Origin: Membranipora membranacea
Lineage: Eukaryota; Bryozoa; Gymnolaemata; Cheilostomatida; Membraniporidae
Length of the DNA stretch: 60,000 bases
Direction of reading: 5' to 3'
NCBI GenBank assembly: GCA_914767715.1
Contig: OU612066.1
Span: forward strand, 875,001 to 935,000
A program made the position numbers and the translations under genes. Shown here piece by piece: positions 46,601 through 59,200 of the stretch. The notes beneath the pieces were generated by a model. The model was not told the DNA's origin. It worked only from the letters and a program-made list of their open reading frames with translations, and searched no databases. Numbering within the stretch: position 1 is the stretch's first letter; every line of letters starts with the position of its first letter.

Positions 46601-48512
46601 ATTTCTCATAGATGAGCAGGGAATACAGTTTTCAATGCTATACATAATGTTGCCCAGAAATTTTATAAATATCTCAGTGTAAAAATATTGCATCACTGCT
46701 GCAGAACATTAATTTATACGCATTGGTCATTTTTTGTTTGTATTTAATCGCCACAATGAAGTGTAATCAATTGAATATCTTCTTATATCATTATTTTCTA
46801 CATAGATATCATAGCCTCTGATCCAGAAGTTATTTCATATTTTGATGGTACTTACCCTCAGCATAATTATTGCTGATTTCTCTGACATCATAATGACAAT
46901 ATGGACTAATTTTGCTAAATCAGGGTAAGTATTACAGCAAGCAAAATACCCAGATTTGGGCTGATTGAGTTTTGATCTTAACCAATGAAAATCTGCAGTC
47001 AGGATTTCGTTATCACTTTTGATAAGAGCTGTTAATAATTTGCGTTATTGACAAGATTAAAGCGAATAAAGCTATCGTAGCGCTTTTAGGATTGTGATGT
47101 TTGTTTGGGTAAAAATGTATGGCTTATCACACGGTGATTTCCATATTTTTCAAAGATTTTTTTCTAACTTCAGGAAACCATGATTCTAAGTTTGAGCATT
47201 TCATACATATTTATATGTTATTGAGTGATAAGGAGGGGACAACCTTAGTGGTTGAGAAGAATTTTAATTTTAATTGTCACGGTGTTCTTAAATAGACTGC
47301 GACCTGATCTGATTAATTTAAAGATTTACTTTAATCTTTCTTTTTTTTTAATTTCTTGTTTTTCTGTTTTTTACACTTGGTTTGCTGTTGGCCACCGAGA
47401 GCAAACAAGATCTAGATGAAAACAATACAGTTATGGTGATTGCAAGGAAAAGGTCTAAATCGTGCTGTCAGGTTTTTCAGAACAAAACTAAAGAAGGCCA
47501 TTACATTACATTGCATTTACATGTAGCTATGAAATGATGATTTGCAGAAAAGAGCTGTTCTGCTGATTACAACAGAAACTGAATCACTCAATAAAAGTGT
47601 CATAGTTTGAGAGAAAAGCTCATTATAAGCCTCTATCTATGAAATATTTTTGTGGCCGGATTTCTTCTTCAGTGAAGTGTCCTGTTGATGTAACTGAAAA
47701 GATGTCTTTTTGGTTGGTGCTATAGTTACATCTTTGTGTCTGATAATGTCCTGTATTTATGCTGCATGTAATGGTTTAGTGTTGTGTCTCGATGGTGAGT
47801 TATATTGGGAGAATTCTTTTGAGTTGGATAGTGTGAGATGTTAATAAGGAAAGAGTGAGCTGATAGAATTGCTACTTTTATTCTCGATCCCAATATCACA
47901 ACTGACAATAGTTACATTACATTACATTATATATGATACTCATAAGTGATGCACAGCATTAACAGGAAACATTTTTAACATACCAGGGAGATTAATTGCT
48001 CATTATTTTTAACTGACACAATCTACTTATAAATCAATCATTAGGGTCCGGGACATTCCTCTGGTAATGAAACCTTAATTAAAATGTCAATATCCAGATA
48101 TAACACTGTAATGAGCGAGATGGGGAGATTGAAACTAAAAACTATCGCATATCAACTGAACGAGTCTAGATTAAGATTACGAGTAATTTCCTTTAATCTC
48201 ACACAGCCCTACTTGTGATACGGGATAACTTGATGTTTTCCCATTCACCATATCCATTCAACGATTGGCTGATCAATATATTGATTATTGATATTGATTT
48301 TTTGCAGGAATCCAAACCAGCCAAACAAACTCCTACGAAGCGTACCTGTCTGGCCCCAGTATAGCAAAGATAATGACATATTTATGCAGCTGCACAGCAG
48401 AAACATGAGGCTGGTAAGAACACCTCATAAGAGCAGACTAGAAGCTGTGAGAAGAAATCTTCTCAGCGCCACCAGACTCCAGTATCTAGCGGAGTATCAA
48501 CAGTGTGTGTAG
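43648..48512 (+). CDS. Carboxylesterase type-B-fold secreted protein, visible exons (possibly internally deleted)
   Basis: Visible exons: 43648-43804, 43912-44058, about 44691-44947, 46806 to about 46847, and 48308-48512. The N-terminus MDTFFLSMLLALALVINFST is a signal peptide. Next comes GVRYAEPPVENKRFKKP, the family's substrate-entrance motif, and WSGIREANRTGSMCFQ with the first conserved Cys. Exon 3 gives NHSTYAYYYTQ and DHGEELPLVFGAP with the catalytic His retained. The last exon gives NPNQPNKLLRSVPVWPQYS. The roughly 300 residues carrying the oxyanion loop and the GESAG nucleophile are not found between exons 2 and 3. The donor of exon 4 does not match the phase of exon 5. The protein as read cannot be an active esterase; it may be a pseudogene. 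Confidence 0.65.
45880..46440 (+). mobile_element. Decayed non-LTR retrotransposon fragment (RT C-terminus)
   Basis: Translation in shifting frames gives INFKNHIAQICKKLNYDILL, then GIELWGHAAQSALNEILFLQ and KAALCVILKIPPGKH, the usual tail of LINE reverse transcriptases (FK.HI...K, YGIE.WG, LQK.A.R.I). There is a stop and a frameshift between these parts. It lies inside an intron of the esterase gene and is unlike the YADD-bearing element at 28.4 kb. A GC-rich patch follows at about 46,380-46,440. Confidence 0.65.
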
Positions 48513-50079
48513 AGGGGTCCCATAATTCTAAATTGGACTATGGATTGATGAAAAAAATTTAAATATACGTGATGTAATATCTTGCAATAGCTTTAGCAAT
48601 TGATATAAAGAAAAATGAGAAGTAACATGAACATTTTGCCCGCATGCCGGTATACAAAAAAAAATTTAAAAATTGTCGAGAATATGCCATTGCTCAACTC
48701 GATATTGTTGTAGATTAAGGTAAGGTTACACACTCTTGAAAATTTTCACTAATTCTTGCCAATCAAATTTTGTACAGATTTTAACCTGCCCCAGGAGTGC
48801 CTGCCCTTAAACAGTGACTTATGATAAGAGGGTGTAATCTGCCTCAGCTAATCTACACCCTAATAAGTGAGTTGAAACCAAAATTTAAATTAAATAAAAT
48901 ATTATACCAAGCAGTCACCGGTTACTCCTTGATCTACAAACGAGTCTAATTAAAGGAAATTCAGCATTTGGATATGCTTGCTCATCTCAAGAAGCAGCTA
49001 TAGCAAAGTTGTTTGGGGCGGATAACATTTGATGGTAGGATTCAGATCACATTTAATACTTCAGTAATGTATGTTCTGCGAATTTCTCCATGTGTACCCA
49101 GTTGTAGTGGTCACATTAACAAACTAGCAGGTGTTTAATTTTTAGATTCCATGTATGGGGACATAATTCCCACATTAAACTATTTGTTTGATCTAACCAA
49201 TGAACAGTGTGAGAATGTAATCACCCATATGCAATCCCACCATTCATAGCAAATTCAAATAGCATTGACATAGCTGGGTTTCAATATTACATCATTAAAG
49301 TGTGGTTATGCCTCAAGTCAAACTGATGTCAATTTGACATCGGCATCTACACATAGGTAGTCAGCATCAATCGAATGTTGACTTGATTGGTTTTTGACAC
49401 AGTTTTTGACACGGATCATTCCGTTTATTATGTTATGTTTGATTGAAACTTTCCTTGATTTTTCTCCTCTTCATAGATTATCACTCTTGGTATGAGGATC
49501 AACTGCTGAGCCTCACCATTCTATTTGACACATCTTTGATTGATGAGTACATAAATTGTGATCTTCGAACAAGATGCTCATATTATGGGTCTGGGAAAGG
49601 TATTGCTTGATGCTAATAATAAACATTTTCCCACTGTAACTCTCATTCAACTACTATGTATGCAAGAATCAGCAAAGTTTTTGTGTTGATCAAACATCTG
49701 GAAATGCCGAGGAGTATTGAAATATATTTTTTTCACCCAGTCCTGTCGCATGTGATAGTTTTTGTTAATGACCCATGTCATGTCACTTTTATTTATAACG
49801 ATTATTTGGCAAAACAATGTAAATTCCTCAGAGCTAAATTAACTGCTGTCATTTACAACGAGCACTTGTTTGTAACCTTAGCTGCCAATCATTTGATCGA
49901 CCTCACTTCCTACTTGTATTCCATACTGGATTGAATGTAGCTGTACGCTGCTGCTCAAATTAATATCCGTGTGTCTAGTTCTTGTCTTTGTCACCCTCTC
50001 TTCATCTCTGTTCATTCATTCGTTTTTATGCATACTTATGTATGCATGTCATGGACATGAATACTCAGTACATACTCAA
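48513..50079. other. Intergenic region before the channel cluster
   Basis: AT-rich DNA with no recognisable gene or repeat array. From about 50,080 the sequence begins to resemble the upstream flank of the channel genes. Confidence 0.5.
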
Positions 50080-50427
50080 GATGTACAGGGTAAGTTGCGA
50101 GGATCAATTTTATGTAGAAGTGGCAGTGATTTTCGGATCAATTCAACCTAGTGCCATTGCCACAGCCTTGAAGAGATAGGCTGATACTTGCTAAAACCAT
50201 AAAAAAAGTGACTAAGGGCTCTTTGGAACCCTTTTGTCTGTCATAGTTTAATTATAAAGATCTTGAGATTCCACTCCATCACATCCTACAATAAATAAAA
50301 AGTTGAGATTGGTTGTATTGATCTACTCTTTCATAGATCTCATATAACTCATAAAACATCAGCTCTGCCATTCTACAAAACACAGAGGCCTGGGAGCTTT
50401 TCTGCTATCATCTTGTATCAACTAGCC

Positions 50428-50790
50428 ATGCTGCTTGCTATGACCGTTCTGTGTCTAGCTCAGCCAGCTCTAAAGGTTGGCTGGGGTGTGATTCAGTCCA
50501 AGCTTCTCGATGATATCCTAGTAAGCTATGACAAGAGAGTAAATCCAGATCCTCACGATAACTTAACTTTAGACGTGACATTTGCTTCTTCACTCGTGCA
50601 GTTAATTGATGTTGGCGAGAAGAATCAGATGATAAAACACTATAACATGGAACGCAGCGTGTTGGACGGATAAAAGATTACGTCTTTATGAACTCAGTAC
50701 TGTAAAATCGACTTGAGTTGCTAGCCTTTTTATGTCCAGAGTCGCAGTCTCAATTTTTTATATCGGAATATAAACCTGATGTTCTGTCTA
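50428..50790 (+). pseudogene. Relic of a Cys-loop channel gene, N-terminal part
   Basis: It opens with a signal peptide (MLLAMTVLCLAQPALKVGWG) and VIQSKLLDDILVSYDKRVNP, close to the intact gene. It runs to EKNQMI and then shifts frame before the WTDKRL motif. Downstream, tatgtccagagtcgcagtct and ttatatcggaatata are remnants of the Cys-loop region with the intervening part deleted. The upstream flank (from about 50,080) also matches the flanks of the other two copies. This is the oldest and most decayed of the three. Confidence 0.8.
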
Positions 50791-51054
50791 TAGGGCTGGA
50801 GCAGGTATCGACCCCAATCTTGGCCCACGGGAACTGCCTCCTTAGGTCAGGACCAGGTCGTGTCGGGTTAACCTGCTCACTCAGGCCTCAGCTGTACAGC
50901 CAATTATTAGTACATCGTATTAATAGTTGGCCACAACAGCCCCCACCCAGGACCGAGCTCAGAGCTCGATTCTGGTTGAGGTGTTTATGTGTTTGTGATC
51001 AGAACTTTTAATTTTATTATCATATTAAAAATAATTATTGAGTTGGGTATTGAC

Positions 51055-51107
51055 CATAGACTTAATGAAATATATATGATATATATTAATATTATATTAA
51101 GTCTATG
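51055..51107. mobile_element. 53-bp palindromic insertion with an 8-bp target duplication (micro-MITE, copy 2)
   Basis: It begins CATAGACTTAAT and ends ATTAAGTCTATG, a 12-bp perfect inverted repeat around an AT-rich core. It is flanked by GTATTGAC on both sides (51047-51054 and 51108-51115). The ends are shared with the 37-bp element at 17744-17780, whose flanking duplication differs. Confidence 0.78.
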
Positions 51108-51420
51108 GTATTGACTTATCTCCATATAGTTTTTGTATAGTATAGTATGTTGACTGAAGCTGAGTATATGACTCGTTGCTTGAACTGCGGTACTTTCTGT
51201 ATTCTTTGTCAGGTATAAATAATGGTTAGCATGCTTAGCACATGCCCATACCTGACCTAGAACTAAAATATAGCAGAAACCTGAAAAATTGACTAGGTCT
51301 TGATTTTTAGTACCCGTTCCAACCTAGGTTGAAGTTGCGATCAGATAAGAATCCCTAGATCAGTGTATTTGTTACAGTAAACACCAAGCTGATTAACCCC
51401 CCATGATTCTATCTTTGCGA

Positions 51421-51670
51421 GTCCAGTCCAGTCCAGTCCAGTCCAGTCCAGTCCAGTCCAGTCCAGTCCAGTCCAGTCCAGTCCAGTCCAGTCCAGTCCA
51501 GTCCAGTCCAGTCCAGTCCAGTCCAGTCCAGTCCAGTCCAGTCCAGTCCAGTCCAGTCCAGTCCAGTCCAGTCCAGTCCAGTCCAGTCCAGTCCAGTCCA
51601 GTCCAGTCCAGTCCAGTCCAGTCCAGTCCAGTCCAGTCCAGTCCAGTCCAGTCCAGTCCAGTCCAGTCCA
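51421..51670. repeat. (GTCCA)50 pentanucleotide array
   Basis: Fifty uninterrupted copies of GTCCA. All frames are open across it (VQSSP repeats on +, GLDWT repeats on -), but nothing suggests it is translated. The matching place in the right arm (about 59,190) has a single gactgg. Confidence 0.98.
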
Positions 51671-52333
51671 GTCACAAGGTATCCATGTATATGTATCACA
51701 CCCTACTGCAAGAATCAGACTTAACAAAACTATGTTCAAATGGGCTCTGTAATCGAGCGATGTATTTGAGCGATGTATTGGTGCTAAGAAATTGAGCGAT
51801 GTTTTACTTTGACGTATTTGAGCAACATTATCAAGCCATGTAATTGAGCTTTTTTTTCTTTTTTTTTAACACTTTTATTGGCAGTCTATTTCATTCCAGT
51901 AGCGGATTGTTTTCCAAATAGTGCGAAAATAAAAAAAAAGAGGAAAAGGAAAAAAGAAATGCTCTACGCGGTAGACATTATATTATATGCTTTTATTGGC
52001 AACCATAGTCATCTTGTTGGAAATGGTTTGCACTCAGTGCCAGAAAAAAAAACATTATTATTTTATGCTGAAGTAGAAGAGCTATTCATATTCCGCGTTC
52101 AACCCAGCATCAGTGTCACAGCTTTAAAGGATGAAAACTGACCCACGTGAACTGCCTCCAAACTTTGAAACTCGACAGTTGTCAAGGGCCCTTCGCTTCG
52201 CTTCATTCTTCAATAAATATAAATAAATATAAAGTATTGATCTAATCTTGCATAAATTTTCAAAGCTGAGTTATATAACATCACCTCTGCCTTTTACCAA
52301 ACACAGACACCTGGGAGTGATTCTACTGCCAGG

Positions 52334-53833
52334 ATGATGCTCTTCGCTCATAACATAGACGTGCTGCTTGCTTTGACTTTTCTAAGTCAAGCTCTGAAGG
52401 TTAACTGCGGTGTTATTAAGTCCAAGCTTCTCGATGATATCCTAGAAAGCTACGACAAGAGAGTAAAACCCGACCCTCCTTATAACTACACATTAGAGGT
52501 GGAATTTGATTCGTCGCTCATACAGATAATCGATGTTGACGAGAAGAATCAGATGATAAACACTATAACGATGCGTGGTGGACAGATAAAAGATTAGCAT
52601 GGAATCCAGACGACTACAATGGTATAACTTCTGTTGTGTTGGACAAAGACTCAATTTGGTTACCACATATTATGCTCTATAACACGGTCGATGTAGTCCT
52701 CTCTCTCAGTGGATGGTACACTACTGAGGTCAAGGTTCTCGACACAGGTCTCGTTCATTTGGAGTATTTTATGAACTCAAAAAGTTCTTGTTCGATGAAT
52801 TTAAGATTTTACCCATTCGATACGCAGAGCTGCAGTCTAGAATTTCTCGTATTGGAATATTGGGCTGAAGAATTAAACTTCACAATCAACCAAGATTCTG
52901 CTCCAGACGAAGATTATAGTGAGAATAGTGAGTTTGAGTTGCTGAGTGAGGACACAACAAGTTTCGTACGTCAACCATTTCCAAATTCAACGTCAGTCTC
53001 AATTTATTACACTATCTACTTTCAGAGAAGATTGACAACTCCTGTTATGAACATGATATTACCGTGTTGCCTTATTAGTATTGTGGCGATGCTGAGTTTC
53101 TATATCCCATCAGACTCTGGAGAGAAGACAGGTGTCGGTATTACTGTTCTTCTCTCTATGACTGTCTTTCTCCTCATACTGAGAGATCAGATGCCTCCTA
53201 CATCAGACTTCCCTCTGATCGGCATTTATTATTTTGGAGTTATGTTAATGATCACATTATCTACATCACAGTCAGTTTTTGTGCAGACTATTCATCATAT
53301 TCACCGCTATTCATGATCAGGATGTTCCTTTATGGGTTAGAAAACTTTGCTTTCAAATATTGGCAAAACTCCTCTGCCTAAACTTAGGAGATGAAGATTT
53401 GATTAAAAATCCTAAGAATGAAGGGAAACATGAGTCTACTGAGTTGGTCTTTGCTGATAGTTGTACTACCAACCAAACTAAAGTCTACCCAATCAACAGA
53501 GTAGAAATCAGTGTAGCTGATCCTAAAGAAGGAACTCCCTCTGATCGACTCAAGGAAGGAACTCCCTCTGACCGCCTCAACGAAGGAACTCCCTCTGACC
53601 GCCTCAAGGAAGAACTGCTCGTAACACTACAGGATATTCTTATAGCCGTCCAGGATAAGGGAGTTCAGCAGCAACAACGACTAGATGTTATTACAACTCA
53701 GTGGAAGCGTTCAGCTTATGTTGTGGACAGACTACTCCTAATATTGTTTATATTTGTGACACTGGTTTTCACAGCTGTTATACTTCTTGTTGCAGCACTA
53801 AATGGTGGAGAAAATGATTTTGATTTTCAATAA
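52334..53833 (+). pseudogene. Frameshifted copy of the Cys-loop channel gene
   Basis: Nearly the whole channel is present but in three frames: residues to MINTIT, then LAWNPDDYNGITSVVLDKDS through the fourth transmembrane-preceding region, then the M3-M4 loop and M4. Against the intact copy there is a 7-bp deletion at about 52,568-52,582 and a 1-bp insertion at about 53,300 (catcatattcaccgc against catcatagagccgc). Cys-loop, M1, M2 and M3 are well preserved (FYPFDTQSC, SFYIPSDSGEKTGVG). Either pseudogenised recently or affected by sequencing errors; two independent lesions favour the former. Confidence 0.85.
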
Positions 53834-54362
53834 TATACATGTATTCTTAATGGACAATTTGGACAAATCATATTTAAAACAGAGAGTATCATATGAACAG
53901 ATTGCTTCCTATACTCATGTTATTTACATCTCACCACTTTACCGTAACTTGTGACAATGTTTATATTTAATTGAGCACTTTAACATCTGGTAGACTATCA
54001 CCCTGTCAATTTTTTATGGTATTAGTATGCTATTTGTTGGTCATACATCAAAAATTCATAAACATTCTGTTTATTCTATCAGTATTACTACAAAATCAGT
54101 TGAAACAAGAGTTAGATTCTCATTCCACAAGTAAAGCAGATAGATCGGCTGGGTACGGAGTATAAACAGCTTAGCGCACATCAAAGCTGCAGCTACCGCA
54201 ATGATTGACATACACTTGTCTGTGATTGGGCACTGATCATCATCCAAAATTCACATATAGGTTGATGGAAATATTGATTTTCTAAAAAGCAATCAATGTT
54301 AATTTTGCGGAAGAAGTTATCCTTTTTATATACAACCGGCAGAACTCCTTTTCCATAATGCA

Positions 54363-56274
54363 ACAATTGTGAATTGAACAATCATCCCTATGCCGCAGCA
54401 ACTGTTGGTTATACCAAGCGTGAGTAAGTAAAAGTCGGGCTATTGGAGGGTTGTTCCCTCTGATGGCGAGATGGTTTTTGTAGGGTATTGCAGCGAGGCA
54501 CCTTGCCAAACCAATTGACAGGCATACATTTGAGACAGCCAAAAAGAATTAATGGAGCAAATAATTCTTTGGCATTCAAAATCATTTAATATTCAATAAA
54601 TCGATTAATGTTCGGGATCAGAGGTCTGGGAAGGCACTTTAGTGGGCTCAACAAATTTGATCAAAACTCAAAGAGGGCCGCTTTTGGTGTGTGTTTACTT
54701 CATCTTTCTCTATCTTGTTGCTCATTGCATTTTAGTTATAATTTTAATGTACATAAAACAAAATTGAAAACTTAAACCTTTGCGTAGTTAAATTGTTGAA
54801 TGTGGTACCCTGGAGTCAATGCAGATCATCCCATGGTACCACAAGACAATCAGACATCATAAGCGATAAACAAAATACAAAGATTTTGTGAGTAAAAATA
54901 TCCCTTTTTCTATAGATTGGGTTGCTCCAGGCAGGATCTACCTGTGTAGTAGTCTCAACAGCTGCTACGATACTACCGTAAGCTAAAGTCTAACCCAATA
55001 TTTATAATCTTGCCTAATCAATCCTGCATAACCATACAGCAAAGGATTATTGTAATAATTATCTCACACTGCAGTATTTATGATGGGGAAAGCTTGTCAA
55101 GACAGTCTAAAAGACTCCAAGCCATGCAGTATTTATTTATTTGCTGTTCGCTGCTGCTAGCTTTGGTAATGTTTTATTCAACATCATCACTGTGTCAGAC
55201 AAATGAAATCTGAACTGTAATATGACATGGTTTTTCTTCATAACTGATATTTCAGTTGCGACTCTTTCCTTGGCACCTTGGATTTTGATATGAAACTTGA
55301 ATTGTTAATCATACATGCAGACTTATTGTAAGACTAAAATAATGAGAGTTTTAAACATACATAAAGAAAGCATGGCGCGTCTTGAAAGGTCCTGCTAGCT
55401 CAGATTGATACCCTGTCTGATATAGCCAAGAGGAATAAAAGAAATTTTGCTTATAGCTCTCACAGTATAGATTTTATTTGGTGGCTGCGTAAATAGGTAG
55501 ATACCATACTGCTCTGCCTTTATTCCACTCTAGTCCCTCAGACAGTTTTATGTTCCAATTACTTATTTATTGTACACTTATATCATATTCCACTAAAATA
55601 ATGAGAATAGAGAGGGATTACAAGGCTACAAGATGGTAAGATTGTGCGATGGTAAGATGGTACGATTGGTTGGCGTGGCGTGCGTGCTAATCACAAAGCA
55701 TTCTTGATTGATTTTTCCTGCCAATACACACAGAATACATATCAGCTATCCTGCAGAGTAATATTGTCAAGAGAATACCACAAATTTAAAAAGATACTCA
55801 GAAAAGTACTGTCATCAGCTTTTCTCTTTTGTGACGGTTTAATTAAAACATAATAACTTTCCAACTCGCTGAGTAAACTCAGAATATGTTAGTATTCCCA
55901 GCTCTATCATATGTCCAATACTCTGTACTTGACATTACGTTTTAATATCACCACGCTCATGTCTGGTATACTGCCCCCATCGTCTATGTACGGCGTCTAC
56001 ATAGATTCTTGTTATCAACATTTGTTGGCAAATCATCATGAAACAAATGCTCCACAACTGATTCTTGTAGAATTTGCTCCTTACAAAATTTTCTTTTGTA
56101 TATTTCAATACAAGCACTGTAAAATTGATAGAAAATTCTGGGAAGCGTATCCAAAGCCATAATAAAAGACATCAAAATATTTGGTATTTTTAGAAATTTT
56201 TAAACGTTTTTGCAGATTTATATTGAAAAGAGAGATATACTTGATTGTTTTGATAGCTTGTTAAGATATCTATC
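54363..56274. other. Spacer of the inverted duplication
   Basis: No recognised gene. The end of it (about 56,130-56,274) is repeated in inverted orientation at about 59,590-59,745, outside the right arm. The rest is AT-rich single-copy-looking DNA. Confidence 0.55.
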
Positions 56275-59200
56275 CATTATGAAAAAGAGTTCTGCCGGTT
56301 GATCATAAAGAGGACAGCACCCTCCACAAGCTTTACATTGATCGCTGTTCAGAAAATCAATATTTTCGCCAACCCTTCATTATTTCGAATTTTGGATGAT
56401 GATCAGAACCCAATCACAGACAATTGCATGTCAACCATTGTGGAAGCTGCAGCTCTGATGTGCGCTAAGCTGTTTATACTCCGTACCCAGCCGATCTATC
56501 TGCATCACTTGTGTAAAGAGAAGTCAACTCTTAATTCAACTGCATTCATAATAATACTGATGGGTTAAGCGATATGTTTATAATTTTAATGTATATGATT
56601 AATAAATATTACATTAAAAGGTTTTAAATGCCATAAAGAAAACTGACAAGGTGATAGTTTACTGGAAATGCAAGTGCTCAAATACATATAAACATTATCA
56701 CAAGTAGGGAAAAGTGGTGAGAAGAAATTAATATGAGTATAGGAAAGGAAAAAATATATTGATACATACGGTGTGATCTATACTGTGTTTTTTTTATTAT
56801 GATTTGTTCCAACTGTACATTGCTGAAAACATCAAAATCATATCTTTCCGCCATTTAGTGCTGCAACAAGAAGTATAACAGCTGTGAAAACCAGTGTCAC
56901 AAATATAAATAATATTAGGAGTAGTCTGTCCACAACATAAGCTACACGCTTCCACTGAGTTGTAATAACATCTAGTCGTTCTTGCTGCTGAACTCCCTTA
57001 TCCTGGACGGCTTTAAGAATATCCCGTAGTGTTACGAGCAGCTCTTCCTTGAGGCGGACAGAGGGAGGTCCTTCCTTGAGGCGGTCAGAGGAAGTTCCTT
57101 CCTTGAGTCGATCAGAGGGAGTTCCTTCCTTAGGATCAGCTTCGCTGATTTCTACTCTGTTGATTGGGTAGACTTTAGTTCCGTTGGTAGTACAACTATC
57201 AGCAAAGGCCAATTCAGTAGACTCATGTTTCCCTTCATTCTTAGGATTTCGAATCAAATCTTCATCTCCTAGGTTTAGGCAGAGGAGTTTTGCCAATATT
57301 TGAAAGCAAAGTTTTCTCACCCATAAAGGAACATCCTGATCATGAATAGCGGCTCTATGATGAATAGTAAGCACAAAAACTGACAGTGATGTAGATAATG
57401 TGATCATTAACATAATTCCAAAATAATAAATGCCGATCAGAGGGAAATCTGATGTAGGAGGCATCTGATCTCTCAGTATGAGGAGAAAGACAGTCATCGA
57501 GAGAAGAACAGTAATACCGATACCTGTCTTCTCTCCAGAGTCTGATGGGATATAGAAACTCAGCATAGCCACAACACTGATAAGGCAACATGGTAATATC
57601 ATGTTCATAACAGGAGTTGTCAATCTTCTCTGAAAGTAGATAGTGTAATAAATCGAGACTGATGTTGAGTTTAAAAATGGTTGATGCACCAATCTTGAGG
57701 TTTCCTCACTCAGCAACTTAAATTCACTATTCTCACTATAATCATCGTCTGGAGCAGGATCTTGGTTGATTATGAAGTTTAATTCTTCAGCCCAATATTC
57801 CAACACTAGAAAATCAAGACTGCAGCTCTGAACATCAAACGGGTAGAATCTCAAATTCATTGAACAGGAACTTTTTGAGTTCATAAAATACTCCCAATGA
57901 ACGAGACCTTCGTGGAAAACCTTGACCTCAGTAGTGTACCATCCACTGAGAGAGAGGACTACATCGACCGTGTTATAGAGCATAATATGTGGTAGCCAAG
58001 CTGAGTCTTTGTCCAACACAACAGAAGTTATACCGTTGTAGTCTTCTGGATTCCATGCTAATCTTTTATCAGTCCACCGCGCTTCGTTCCATGTTATAGT
58101 GTTTATCATCTGATTCTTCTCGTCAACATTGATTATTTGCATGAGCGACGAATCAAATTCCACCTCTAATGTATAGTTATAAGGAGGGTCGGGTTTTACT
58201 CTCTTGTCGTAGCTTTCTAGGATATCATCGAGAAGCTTGGACTGAATCACACCGCAGGTAACCTTCAGAGCTTGACTGAGAAAAGTCAGAGCCAGCAGCA
58301 CGGCTAGGCCATGAGCGGAGAGCATCATCCTGGCAGTAGAATCGCTCCTAGGTGTCTGTGTTTGGTAAAAGGCAGAGGTGATGTTATATCACTCAGCTTT
58401 GAAAATTTATGCAAGACTAGATCAATACAATCATTCTCAACTATTTATATATTGAAGAACGGAGTGGAAACTAAAGCCTTTTTTTACTTAAACGGTTATC
58501 CGAAGGGGCCTTGAAAACTGTTGTTGAGTGTCAAAATTTGCATCCTTTATAGCTGTGACACCGACGCTGGGTCGAATGCGGATTATGAATTGCTCTCAAA
58601 ATTCCTTCTACTTCCGCATAAACTATTTATATTCAAAACTTGATCCCGAATGTCTACAGAATAGAGTGGTTTTTGTGCTTCAAATACATAGCTCAATTAC
58701 GTTGCTCGAAAACATCGACAAAAAAACACTGTGCAAGTACTTATTATATTAGCACCAATGAATCGCCCAAATACATCGCTCAAATACATCGATCCATAAC
58801 ATAGCCTATTAATTGAATATGTGTGACTGGACTCACAAAGATAAAAACATGTGGGGTTAGTCAGCTTGCTTTTTTGTAACAAATATACTGATCATGTGAT
58901 TCTAATCTGATTGCTCTCAAAATCCCTTCTGTTTCCGCATATTATAGTGATATATTTAACTTGATCCTAAATGTCTACCGCGTAGTGCGATTTTTTGTGT
59001 TACAACACACACAGCTCAATTTCAGAGCTTGATCATGTTGCTCAAACACAGTAATTTATAACATAGCTCAATTTCTTAGCACAAATTAATACATAGCTCA
59101 AATACATCGCTCGATTACAGAGCCCATAGTTTTGTTAAATCTGATTCTTTCGATAGGCTGTGATACATATACATGGATACCCTTTGACTGGTCTCGCAAA

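Larger units (their letters stand above)
51140..54362. repeat. Left arm of a large inverted duplication
   Basis: The arm runs from about 51,140 (cttgaactgcggtactttct, mirrored at about 59,460) to about 54,362 (gcagaactcctttt, mirrored at about 56,290). It contains the frameshifted channel copy and its flanks. The mirror arm is at about 56,275-59,510 and the spacer is about 1.9 kb. The arms diverge by scattered substitutions and indels, so this is not an assembly artefact of identical sequence. Confidence 0.85.

Noticed and set aside
51341-51795. Long open frames on both strands across the (GTCCA)n array
   Set aside because: They are open only because the 5-bp unit contains no stop in any frame. 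There is no homology or gene context.
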